A stretch of DNA of 41,357 bases from Halieaceae bacterium (GTDB lineage: Bacteria > Pseudomonadota > Gammaproteobacteria > Pseudomonadales > Halieaceae), in contig CABYEX010000011.1 of NCBI GenBank assembly GCA_902518075.1, positions 1 through 41,357 of the forward strand, read 5' to 3'. The notes beneath the pieces were generated by a model that had not been told where the DNA came from, ran no database searches, and saw nothing but the letters and a program-made list of their open reading frames with translations. The position numbers and the translations under genes were made by a program. Shown piece after piece: positions 34,380-41,357 of the stretch; position 1 is the first letter of the stretch; each line of letters opens with the position of its first letter.

Positions 34380-34896
34380 TGGGGGCTGGTTGGCGGCGAT
34401 TGGCCGTCGCCCTTGGCTGGGTCTTCTGACGGCGGTTATCGTTGTTGCCCTTGATCAATGGACTAAGCAGATCGCCGTCAGCGAACTTGAGTACCGCATT
34501 CCAATCGCAGTCACTAGCTGGTTTGACTGGATGTTGACCTACAACACTGGCGCCGCCTTCAGTTTTTTGGCTGACGCTGGGGGGTGGCAGCGTTGGTTTT
34601 TGACCAGCATTGCGTTCGCCGTCAGCGTCTTTATTGTGGTGTGGCTGTTTCGTCTCAACCCCGCCGATCGCGGTTTGGTTTTGCCCCTAGGGCTGATTCT
34701 GGGTGGCGGGATGGGCAATTTGAGCGATCGTATACTACTGGGGCACGTGGTGGACTTTATTTCGCTGCACTACGAGCACCGTTACTGGCCGGCCTTTAAT
34801 CTCGCGGACTCGGCAATCACGCTTGGCGCTGGCTGGTGGCTGATCGATGCGTTTTGGGGCCGCACTTCCCCCTCCAGAGAAACCCCTGTGTCCTGA
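34357..34896 (+). CDS. lspA: Lipoprotein signal peptidase LspA
   Basis: Signal peptidase II, an inner-membrane aspartic protease that cleaves lipoprotein signal peptides before the lipidated cysteine. 179 residues, four membrane segments. Conserved boxes: [11 protein letters not shown] (about 30-40), [10 protein letters not shown] (61-70), [11 protein letters not shown] with catalytic Asp124, and [13 protein letters not shown] with catalytic Asp151. The GTG start at 34357 follows GAAGG at 34347-34351 and overlaps ileS by 23 bases; TTG 34372 is the alternative. Substrates in this window would include GspD, BamD and the putative lipoprotein at 6463. Confidence 0.97.
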   Translation: MRFGTLPDGGWLAAIGRRPWLGLLTAVIVVALDQWTKQIAVSELEYRIPIAVTSWFDWMLTYNTGAAFSFLADAGGWQRWFLTSIAFAVSVFIVVWLFRLNPADRGLVLPLGLILGGGMGNLSDRILLGHVVDFISLHYEHRYWPAFNLADSAITLGAGWWLIDAFWGRTSPSRETPVS

Positions 34897-34900
34897 TGCC

Positions 34901-35347
34901 ATGAATCTAGAGATTGAATCCAACACCCGTGTGACCCTCAATTTCTCCCTCGCGTTGGAGACCGGTGAGGAAGTCGATTCCAACTTTGGCAGTGACCCCG
35001 TCAGCTTCGTGATGGGTGACGGATCCCTGTTGCCCGGGTTCGAGAGACGTTTGTTGGGTATGCGTCCAGGTGATGAGGCCGAGTTTCGGATCCCGCCGGA
35101 TGAGGGCTTTGGTGAACCTCAGGATGACAATATCCAGTCCATTCCCCGTGCGGATTTTGACGCCGAAGCGCCACTTGAACCCGGGATGCTGTTTACTTTT
35201 TCCGATGCGGCGGGTGGCGAAGTGCCGGGCATGATTGCCGAGGTGAGTGAAGAAACGGTCACCGTGGATTTCAATCACCCTCTCTCAGGGCGTACTATTC
35301 ACTTCAAGGTGCGCATTGCGCACGTGGAACCGGCAGAATTGCACTGA
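34901..35347 (+). CDS. fkpB: FKBP-type peptidyl-prolyl isomerase FkpB (SlpA)
   Basis: Cytoplasmic FKBP/SlyD-like isomerase-chaperone, 148 residues. ATG 34901 is chosen because [18 protein letters not shown] is the family N-terminus. The frame is open further up inside lspA. Parts of the fold: [50 protein letters not shown] and the insert-in-flap region [20 protein letters not shown], then [20 protein letters not shown] with the NHPLAG-type motif. No metal-binding His-rich tail as in SlyD. It is between lspA and ispH, as in Escherichia coli, and its stop overlaps the ispH ATG by one base. Confidence 0.95.
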   Translation: MNLEIESNTRVTLNFSLALETGEEVDSNFGSDPVSFVMGDGSLLPGFERRLLGMRPGDEAEFRIPPDEGFGEPQDDNIQSIPRADFDAEAPLEPGMLFTFSDAAGGEVPGMIAEVSEETVTVDFNHPLSGRTIHFKVRIAHVEPAELH

Positions 35348-36303
35348 TGGACATCGTACTCGCCAACCCCAGAGGGTTTTGTGCCGGCGTAGACCGAGCG
35401 ATCGACATAGTGAATCGCGCCCTCGAAGTCTTCGACGGCCCGGTTTATGTGCGCCATGAGGTGGTGCACAACCGTCACGTCGTCGACGACCTTCGCACCC
35501 GCGGAGCGGTCTTCGTCGATGAACTGGCGGAGGTGCCTGATGATGCCATCGTGATCTTCAGTGCCCATGGGGTGTCACGGGCGGTGCAGGAAGAAGCGGA
35601 GGGCCGGGGCCTTCAGGTGTTTGATGCGACTTGCCCGCTGGTGACCAAGGTCCACGTTGAAGTGGCCGCGTTCAGTGCGGCAGGCAGGGAGTGCGTGCTG
35701 ATCGGTCACGCTGGCCATCCCGAGGTAGAGGGCACCATGGGTCGCTATGACACCTCGCAAGGTGGCGCGATTTACCTCGTAGAAGATGAAGAGCAGGCTG
35801 CCGCGTTAGACGTCCATGACCCCGCCTCACTGGCGTTTGTCACGCAGACGACACTGTCAGTCGATGACACAGCAAAGGTGATCGACGCGTTGCGCACCAA
35901 ATTCCCCGAGATTCAGGGGCCCCGCAAGGATGACATCTGCTACGCGACGCAAAATCGCCAGGATGCGGTCAAATCCCTCGCCGATGAGGTCGATTTGGTG
36001 CTGGTGGTGGGCTCTACCAATAGCTCAAACTCCAATCGCCTGCGTGAATTGGCAGAGCGGTGTGGTGCCAGCGCCTACCTGATCGACGACGCCAACATGA
36101 TTGAGTCCCAGTGGCTTTCTGGTAAAAAGAGTATTGGGGTAACTGCCGGTGCCTCGGCGCCGGAGCTTCTGGTACAGGAAGTCATTGATACCCTTCGTCA
36201 GCACGGTGGTTCGGCCGTTCGGGATCTCGACGGTCGAGAAGAGAACATTACTTTTTCTATCCCGAAAGAGCTGCGTATTCCTACCGTGGCGGTAGAGGAC
36301 TAA
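35347..36303 (+). CDS. ispH: 4-hydroxy-3-methylbut-2-enyl diphosphate reductase IspH
   Basis: Last enzyme of the MEP isoprenoid pathway, converting HMBPP to IPP and DMAPP with a 4Fe-4S cluster. 318 residues (Escherichia coli 316). The three cluster cysteines are present: Cys12 in [11 protein letters not shown], Cys96 in [11 protein letters not shown] and Cys198 in [10 protein letters not shown]. The active-site glutamate motif is HPEVEGTMG (about 124-132), and VTAGASAPE is conserved near 262-270. It closes the ribF operon, overlapping fkpB by one base. The older name is lytB. I see no clear intrinsic terminator in the 246 bases that follow. Confidence 0.98.
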   Translation: MDIVLANPRGFCAGVDRAIDIVNRALEVFDGPVYVRHEVVHNRHVVDDLRTRGAVFVDELAEVPDDAIVIFSAHGVSRAVQEEAEGRGLQVFDATCPLVTKVHVEVAAFSAAGRECVLIGHAGHPEVEGTMGRYDTSQGGAIYLVEDEEQAAALDVHDPASLAFVTQTTLSVDDTAKVIDALRTKFPEIQGPRKDDICYATQNRQDAVKSLADEVDLVLVVGSTNSSNSNRLRELAERCGASAYLIDDANMIESQWLSGKKSIGVTAGASAPELLVQEVIDTLRQHGGSAVRDLDGREENITFSIPKELRIPTVAVED

Positions 36304-36549
36304 TCCCACAGACGCTACCTCGTCTCCCAACTTGATCTAGCCCTCGGCAATAACTGGTCCTTGGTTCCCAATCGATTGGGTCGGCCCCGTCTGGTGCGGG
36401 ATTGGGGTGTGTGTCGGTATGGTGTTTCGCCCTAATTCTTCGCCCCCAGCTTCTGTCAGGCGAGGCTAACAACACCACCCGACTGGCGGGAAATACGGTA
36501 CCCTTCTGTCCCCGGTTTTTGCCTGTCCAGTATGAGAAAGGATCCCCTG

Positions 36550-38166
36550 ATGGATGTCTGCATGGCGCAGATCAATACGCTTGTTGGCGATATTGCCGGC
36601 AACACCCAGCGTGTGCTTGAGGTAAGTGCAGCTCAGAAGGCGGCGGGCGCGCATGTGGTGGTATTTCCCGAGCTGACGCTGACCGGCTACCCACCCGAGG
36701 ATCTTTTGCTGCGCGGCGATCTGCTGGATCGCACAGAGGCTGCGCTGGCGATGCTGTATGCTGAGCTGCCGGCCGATTTGACAATTGTAGTGGGCTATCC
36801 TCGCGGGCGTGACGGTGCGCTGTTCAATAGTGCGGGTGTGATCTCGGCCGGGAAACTGCTGGCTCAATACGACAAGCAGTGCCTGCCAAACTATGAGGTT
36901 TTCGACGAAAAACGTTACTTTGATGCCGGGACTGAACCTTGCGTGATCGATATCGATGGTCTCTCCGTTGGTCTGACCATTTGCGAGGACATTTGGTATC
37001 CAGAGCCAGCCGCACAAGCCAAAGCCGCCGGCGCCGAGATATTGATCAACATCAATGCCTCGCCCTTTCACCGTGGGAAGTCGTCAGAGCGGCTAGAGCG
37101 GGTGAAGTCCAGTGCTGCGGCGCATCAGCTCCCCATTATTTATGTAAATCAGGTGGGTGGGCAGGACGAGCTGGTATTTGATGGCGGGTCCTTCGCGGTC
37201 GACGCACAGGGCGAGCTGAGCGTCAGCGCGCAAACCTTTATCGAGGCCTTCCCTATCGTCAAGGTTGACCGCTCATCAGACCCGCGGTTGGTCCCTGGTG
37301 ATCTAGTGGCAGAGCGGGAAGATCTCGACGCGGTATGGCAGGCCTTGGTGCTGGGTATGCGCGACTATGTAGATAAAAATGGTTTCCCCGGGGTGGTATT
37401 GGGGCTCTCCGGTGGTATCGACTCTGCCGTCACGCTGGCGGTCGCCGTGGATGCATTGGGCCACGAGCGGGTTGAAGCGCTCATGATGCCGTTTCGTTAC
37501 ACAGCGAGCATGAGCGTAGAGGACGCCGAGGCGGAAGCTAAGGCACTTGACGTGCGGTTCAGCAATCTGTCGATTGAGCCGTTGTACGAGGCCTTCATGA
37601 CAGCGCTGGCGGACGAGTTTTCTGGTTTGCCCGCCAATATCACTGAGGAGAACCTTCAGGCACGTTGTCGCGGCGTGCTGCTGATGTCGATCTCCAACAA
37701 AAAAAATCTATTAGTGTTGACCACGGGTAATAAGAGCGAGCTGGCGGTGGGTTATTCCACACTGTACGGAGACATGGCCGGTGGCTTCGATGTACTCAAG
37801 GACTGCCCCAAGATGCTGGTCTATGCTTTGGCGAGGCATCGCAACACGCTTGCCGAGTGTATCCCCGAGCGGGTGATTACTCGCCCGCCCTCTGCGGAGT
37901 TGGCCCCTGATCAGAAGGACGAAGACAGTTTGCCGCGATACGAAATACTCGATCAGATCATCGAACTGTACGTGGAGCATGACGCTTCGCGTCAGGACAT
38001 GGTCGCCGCAGGATTCTCGCAGGAGGATGTCGAGCGCGTCGTGAGACTGGTTGACCTTAATGAGTACAAGCGCCGGCAGGCGCCCGTGGGTGTAAGGATC
38101 TCACGGCGTGCGTTTGGCCGCGATCGGCGCTACCCCATCACTTGGGCTTGGCGCCCGCCCAGTTAA
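36550..38166 (+). CDS. nadE: Glutamine-dependent NAD+ synthetase
   Basis: Final step of NAD synthesis, amidating NaAD with ammonia from glutamine. 538 residues from ATG 36550, chosen because AAAGGAT at 36536-36542 is well placed. ATG 36532 is the upstream in-frame alternative. The N-terminal nitrilase-like glutaminase has the triad Glu41 (FPELTLTGYPPEDL), Lys109 (YDKQCLPNYEVFDE) and Cys145 (LTICEDIWYPE). The synthetase domain starts at the PP-loop SGGIDSAV (about 287-294), with LVLTTGNKSELAVGYSTLYGDMAGGF and EYKRRQAP later. This is the two-domain form, whereas Escherichia coli NadE lacks the glutaminase. It is convergent with bamD, 18 bases apart. Confidence 0.97.
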   Translation: MDVCMAQINTLVGDIAGNTQRVLEVSAAQKAAGAHVVVFPELTLTGYPPEDLLLRGDLLDRTEAALAMLYAELPADLTIVVGYPRGRDGALFNSAGVISAGKLLAQYDKQCLPNYEVFDEKRYFDAGTEPCVIDIDGLSVGLTICEDIWYPEPAAQAKAAGAEILININASPFHRGKSSERLERVKSSAAAHQLPIIYVNQVGGQDELVFDGGSFAVDAQGELSVSAQTFIEAFPIVKVDRSSDPRLVPGDLVAEREDLDAVWQALVLGMRDYVDKNGFPGVVLGLSGGIDSAVTLAVAVDALGHERVEALMMPFRYTASMSVEDAEAEAKALDVRFSNLSIEPLYEAFMTALADEFSGLPANITEENLQARCRGVLLMSISNKKNLLVLTTGNKSELAVGYSTLYGDMAGGFDVLKDCPKMLVYALARHRNTLAECIPERVITRPPSAELAPDQKDEDSLPRYEILDQIIELYVEHDASRQDMVAAGFSQEDVERVVRLVDLNEYKRRQAPVGVRISRRAFGRDRRYPITWAWRPPS

Positions 38167-38184
38167 AGTCCTTCTGACCGCGCC

Positions 38185-39099
38185 TCAGGATTTGGGGCGG
38201 TAATTAAACTGGGGTGGTTCGGGGGGGTCAAATAAACCCAGAGTGGCCTGGTTGATCCAAGAGCGCTGCAGACCGTCTAGGGTATAGACACTGTCGAAAG
38301 TGCAGCCCGAGGCTAGATTGGGGTGGTCTGGGTAGTTGTCACAGAGGACGTCGATGGAGTCCTCCGCCAGATCGTTCAGACCCAGCAAGAGATAGGCTTG
38401 GGCCATTATGGCAAGTCCGTCGGCTACGCTAGGCGTTTGCTGCATATGCTCCACGACATACTTGCCGCGATTCAGTGCTGCCATATAAGCGCCGCGGCGA
38501 AAATAATAGTTGGCCACGTGGATTTCGTGACGGGCGAGCATGTTGCGCATATGCACCATACGCTGGCGTGCATCAGGCGCATATGCGCTGTCTGGATAGC
38601 GCGCCAATAACTGAGAGAACTCTGCGAAGGCAATCTGGATATGGCTGACATCACGCTTGGTGTCATCCGACGGGATAAAGCGTGAGAAGAATCCAGGTTC
38701 GATATCGTAAGCTGCAAGCCCCTTCATATAGAAAGCATAGTCGACGCTCGGGTGTCGGGGGTGAAGCCGAATAAAGCGATCTGCAGCTTCGGTGGCGGCC
38801 TCAAACTCATAGGCGCCATAGTGAGCGTATACAAGCTCCAGTTGCGCTTGCTCGGCGTAGCGACCAAAAGGATAACGGCTCTCAAGCATTTGCAGGCTGC
38901 GCACCGCGAGGCTGAAGTTTTCATTCTTGAGGTGGCGCTGCGCTTCCCGGTATAGCTGCTGCTCTCCGGAGTCGGCAATAAGATCGTCTTCATCGCCGCC
39001 AAACCAGGAGCAGCCGGAGAACACAAACAATAGGCTTAGGAATAAGCTGCGAGTTAACAATGTGCGGAAGGCCAAGAGCAGTCGTCCACCGTGGTACAT
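38185..39099 (-). CDS. bamD: Outer-membrane assembly lipoprotein BamD
   Basis: Essential lipoprotein of the BAM complex that inserts beta-barrel proteins into the outer membrane. 304 residues from ATG 39099, with the lipobox FSGC at Cys30. TTG at 39075, preceded by GGTGGA, would give a more usual short signal and is an alternative. The frame is open to 39138. The protein has five TPR-like repeats: LYREAQRHLKNENFSLAVRSLQMLESRYPFGRYAEQAQLELVYAHY is the family opening, with FIRLHPRHPSVDYAFYMKGL, RYPDSAYAPDARQRM, ANYYFRRGAYMAALNRGKYVVEHM and DVLCDNYPDHP following. The tail is longer than in Escherichia coli (245 residues). It is divergent from rluD with a shared short upstream region, the same synteny as yfiO-rluD in Escherichia coli. 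Confidence 0.93.
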   Translation of the reverse strand: MYHGGRLLLAFRTLLTRSLFLSLLFVFSGCSWFGGDEDDLIADSGEQQLYREAQRHLKNENFSLAVRSLQMLESRYPFGRYAEQAQLELVYAHYGAYEFEAATEAADRFIRLHPRHPSVDYAFYMKGLAAYDIEPGFFSRFIPSDDTKRDVSHIQIAFAEFSQLLARYPDSAYAPDARQRMVHMRNMLARHEIHVANYYFRRGAYMAALNRGKYVVEHMQQTPSVADGLAIMAQAYLLLGLNDLAEDSIDVLCDNYPDHPNLASGCTFDSVYTLDGLQRSWINQATLGLFDPPEPPQFNYRPKS

Positions 39100-39143
39100 T
39101 CTGGGCCCGTAGTGTAAACGCAACTGTGCAGGAGTCACAGCGC

Positions 39144-40112
39144 TTGGAAGATGAAGTTTTAGCGGCCGACGAGCCGCTATCTGCCCGGGTCCCGGCGGAT
39201 TTGCATGGCCAGCGATTGGATGCGGCGGCGGCGGCGCTGTTTACTGATTTTTCGCGGAGTCGGCTGGCCGAATGGATCAAGGCAGGGCGTCTGCAGCGGA
39301 ATCAAAGCACTGCCAAGCCTCGCGACAAGGTCGTCGTGGATGATCAGTTGCTGCTGACACCGGAGGCCGCGGGCCGTATTGAGTGGGCCCCCGAGGCCCT
39401 CCCGCTAGATATCCTGTATGAAGATGAGCATTTGATTGTACTGAACAAGCCCGCGGGGCTTGTAGTGCATCCGGCTGCGGGACATCACAGCGGCACACTC
39501 GTCAACGGGCTGCTGGCACATGCGCCGGAAATGGCGGCACTACCCCGGGGTGGCATTGTGCATCGCCTCGATAAAGAAACCTCCGGAATCATGCTCGCGG
39601 CGCGATCACCGTTGGCGCATAAGTCGCTGGTGGCACAGTTGGCGGATCGATCGGTCAGTCGTCTCTACAGCGCGGTCTGTCGTGGCACGTTTTCCGGTGG
39701 CGGTACGATCGATGAGCCTATTGGGCGCCATCCGACGTCCCGTACCAAGATGGCGGTGGTCCCCGATGGCAAGCCTGCTGTGACGCACTACAGGATCGAG
39801 CAGCGATTTGGGGCGCACACGCACCTTGATGTCAGTTTGGAATCGGGTCGCACCCATCAGATCAGAGTGCATCTGGCGGCGCGTAAGCATCCGTTGGTGG
39901 GCGATCCCGTCTATGGTGGGCGCGCGACACGCCCTGCTGGCGCGAGCGAGCGGTTGCTGTCCACGCTGACAACCTTTTCCCGGCAGGCTCTGCATGCCCG
40001 GGAACTGACGTTTCTCCACCCAGGATCTTCTGAGTCGATGCACTTTTCGGCGCCCATCCCAGAGGATCTGGCGAAGCTCATCAAGTGCCTGTCGGAGGAG
40101 GATCTGGCTTAA
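39144..40112 (+). CDS. rluD: 23S rRNA pseudouridine synthase RluD
   Basis: Makes pseudouridines 1911, 1915 and 1917 in helix 69 of 23S rRNA. 322 residues from TTG 39144, set by AGGAG at 39130-39134, and near the Escherichia coli length of 326. An N-terminal S4 RNA-binding domain (GQRLDAAAAALFTDFSRSRLAEWIKAGRLQRN) is followed by the RsuA/RluA catalytic domain: ILYEDEHLIVLNKPAGLVVHPAAGH, and GIVHRLDKETSGIMLAARS with catalytic Asp143. Further motifs are LESGRTHQIRVHLAARKHPLVGDPVYGG. The frame is open to 39060, but that would cover the bamD start region. Its TAA overlaps the pgeF ATG (TAATG). Confidence 0.95.
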   Translation: MEDEVLAADEPLSARVPADLHGQRLDAAAAALFTDFSRSRLAEWIKAGRLQRNQSTAKPRDKVVVDDQLLLTPEAAGRIEWAPEALPLDILYEDEHLIVLNKPAGLVVHPAAGHHSGTLVNGLLAHAPEMAALPRGGIVHRLDKETSGIMLAARSPLAHKSLVAQLADRSVSRLYSAVCRGTFSGGGTIDEPIGRHPTSRTKMAVVPDGKPAVTHYRIEQRFGAHTHLDVSLESGRTHQIRVHLAARKHPLVGDPVYGGRATRPAGASERLLSTLTTFSRQALHARELTFLHPGSSESMHFSAPIPEDLAKLIKCLSEEDLA

Positions 40113-40849
40113 TGTCATCTCTGCCACTCTGGTCGCCAGACGCAGCGCACGCCGGTGTTGAGATCCGGGTCAGCACTCGCGAGGGAGGCGTCAGCCAAGT
40201 TCCATACGACAGCTTGAATCTGGCTGACCACGTTGGCGATCAGGCCGAATCTGTCGAGGAAAATCGCCGCCGGTTGACCGGGGCGCTGCCAGGCGATGCC
40301 GTCTGTTGGCTAAATCAAAGCCACGGCGTCGAGGCGGTGGAGGGAAAGGTGGGTAAAGTGCCCGAAGCGGATGCGCACTGGACTGAGGCACGCAACCTAC
40401 CGCTGGCTGTTTTGACGGCGGACTGTTTACCGGTAGTGCTCATGGCAACGGATGCGAGTTGTGTGGGCATTGCCCACGCCGGGTGGCGGGGTCTGGCCAC
40501 GGGGGTGTTGGAGTCGCTGCTTTCCGCGATGCCCGCCGTGCCCGAGTCAATAACCGCCTGGCTGGGCCCAGCAATTAGCGCCGCTGCCTATGAGGTGGGC
40601 CCCGAGGTGAAAATGACCTTTGAGAAACACTGCGGTGAGGAGAGCGGTGACTGCTTTCAAGCGTCTCACCGCCAAGGGCACTGGATGGCGGATTTGTCGG
40701 CGATGGCGCGGCTCAGGCTCAGTCGGGCGGGGGTGCCTGCAATCATCGACGGGGGTCGATGCACCCATGGCGAGCCGGAGCAGTTTTTTTCCCATCGTAG
40801 GGATGGACCCTCCACTGGGCGAATGGCGACGCTGGTTTGGCTGAGCTAA
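40112..40849 (+). CDS. pgeF: PgeF/YfiH multicopper-type purine nucleoside phosphorylase family protein
   Basis: A member of the YfiH/LACC1 family (DUF152), 245 residues. ATG 40112 overlaps the rluD stop and is preceded by GGAGGAGGA at 40094-40102. Metal-site motifs: LNQSHGVEAVE, VLTADCLPVVL (Cys), GIAHAGWRGLATGVLESLL (HAGWRG) and WLGPAISAAAYEVGPEV, closing with CTHGEPEQFFSHRRDGPSTGRMAT. In Escherichia coli the gene also follows rluD. Family members have been reported as purine nucleoside phosphorylase/adenosine deaminase and as an editor of peptidoglycan precursor misincorporation, while earlier names (laccase, polyphenol oxidase) are probably misleading. Complete. Confidence 0.95.
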   Translation: MSSLPLWSPDAAHAGVEIRVSTREGGVSQVPYDSLNLADHVGDQAESVEENRRRLTGALPGDAVCWLNQSHGVEAVEGKVGKVPEADAHWTEARNLPLAVLTADCLPVVLMATDASCVGIAHAGWRGLATGVLESLLSAMPAVPESITAWLGPAISAAAYEVGPEVKMTFEKHCGEESGDCFQASHRQGHWMADLSAMARLRLSRAGVPAIIDGGRCTHGEPEQFFSHRRDGPSTGRMATLVWLS

Positions 40850-40875
40850 AGGACGCGAGCCTAGCTAATTCCACC

Positions 40876-40903
40876 CTTGAAAAAGGGGTTTAGGCCCCCA
40901 TAT
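40876..40903 (+). promoter_or_regulatory. Sigma-32 (RpoH) promoter of clpB
   Basis: CTTGAAA at 40876-40882 and CCCCATAT at 40896-40903 with a 13-base spacer, an exact heat-shock consensus match and the same spacing as at groESL. It lies 47 bases before the clpB ATG. No CIRCE is seen here. Confidence 0.92.
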
Positions 40904-40950
40904 ATGTCTCATACAAAGCTGAACCGCGCAGCGGGAACAAGGAGGGAGCG

Positions 40951-41357
40951 ATGCGCATGGATAAGCTGACACATTCGTTACAAGCGGCTCTCGGTGAGGC
41001 TCAGTCCCTCGCGATTGGCCGCAATCACCCTTTTATCGAGCCACTTCATCTAATGAAAGCGATGTTAGATCCTGCTGGTTCCGCATCGCGTGCGCTGCTG
41101 ACGGCTGCGGGTGCCGCGGTGGAACCCCTCCAGTTCTCGGTGGATGCCGCGCTGGGCGCAATGGCGACGGTTTCGGGCAGTGAGGACGTTCACGTCAGCC
41201 AGGAAACTCAACGGCTACTGAATCGGGCAGACAAGTTGTCCCAACAAGCTGGCGACACGTATCTGTCGATTGATGCCGTGTTGCTGGCAATGTTGGAGTC
41301 AAAGTCAACGGCGTCGTTATTGAGCGAGGCTGGCGTTACGGCTCAGGGTCTTGGGCA
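40951..41357 (+). CDS. clpB: Protein disaggregase ClpB (3' truncated by window)
   Basis: Only the first 135 or so residues are visible, starting MRMDKLTHSLQAALGEAQSLAIGRNHPFIEPLHLMKAML, the Clp N-terminal substrate-binding domain with its two repeats (the second is HVSQETQRLLNRADKLSQQAGDTYLSIDAVLLAML). The AAA+ domains lie beyond the window. AAGGAGGGA at 40939-40947 precedes ATG 40951. ATG 40957 is a nearby alternative that would give the usual MDKLT start. The sigma-32 promoter and the position after pgeF, as in Escherichia coli, favour ClpB over ClpA or ClpC. With DnaK it rescues aggregated proteins after heat shock. Confidence 0.95.
   Translation, partial: MRMDKLTHSLQAALGEAQSLAIGRNHPFIEPLHLMKAMLDPAGSASRALLTAAGAAVEPLQFSVDAALGAMATVSGSEDVHVSQETQRLLNRADKLSQQAGDTYLSIDAVLLAMLESKSTASLLSEAGVTAQGLG

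Noticed and set aside
36304..36549. Searched for a small RNA, terminator or riboswitch between ispH and nadE
   Set aside because: No clear hairpin with T-run and no recognised riboswitch core; left unannotated.

Overview
The window is about 41 kb of compact, moderately GC-rich chromosome from a gammaproteobacterium. The bamD-rluD-pgeF-clpB, ribF-ileS-lspA-fkpB-ispH and fxsA-groES-groEL gene orders are those of Gammaproteobacteria. A type II secretion cluster in the Xanthomonas-like order (I-J-K-L-M-GspC/N-D) and a perfect CIRCE element at groESL suggest a marine lineage such as the OM60/NOR5 (Halieaceae) group. That placement is inference. I see no tRNA, rRNA, CRISPR array, insertion sequence or phage gene.

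Layout. (1) 1-6951: the 3' part of a type II secretion operon, with genes overlapping by a few bases (gspI cut by the window edge, gspJ, gspK, gspL, gspM, a GspC/XpsN-like gene, lipoprotein secretin gspD), ending in a small unknown lipoprotein. (2) 7354-10000: a 459-residue exported protein of unknown function with its own terminator, then a periplasmic parvulin-type isomerase. (3) 10087-17049: a glycan-modification island with a membrane acyltransferase, three different glycosyltransferases in a row and a convergent sulfotransferase-like gene. (4) 17165-21138: AmpG-like permease, FxsA, then groES-groEL behind a CIRCE operator and a sigma-32 promoter. (5) 21375-24282: a urate-oxidase-N-like membrane protein, an exported NPP-type phosphodiesterase and a membrane-anchored coiled-coil protein. 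(6) 24311-30534: housekeeping genes for class I fumarase, exonuclease I, aspartate carbamoyltransferase, a NUDIX ADP-sugar hydrolase and MurJ. (7) 30636-36303: the ribF-ileS-lspA-fkpB-ispH operon. (8) 36550-38166: glutamine-dependent NAD synthetase. (9) 38185-41357: bamD on the minus strand, diverging from rluD-pgeF, then clpB behind a sigma-32 promoter and cut by the window end.

How the genes work together. Envelope functions dominate: export across the outer membrane (Gsp), outer-membrane assembly (BamD), lipoprotein maturation (LspA), peptidoglycan precursor export and recycling (MurJ, AmpG) and surface glycan building. Two chaperone loci (groESL, clpB) carry sigma-32 promoters with the same 13-base spacing. 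The least explained parts are the exported protein at 7354-8733 with the palindrome in front of it, the repeat-bearing glycosyltransferase within the glycan island, and the double heat-shock control of groESL. I found no clear sign of a wholly new system. Much of the window is conserved core genome, and the accessory interest is in 6463-17049.
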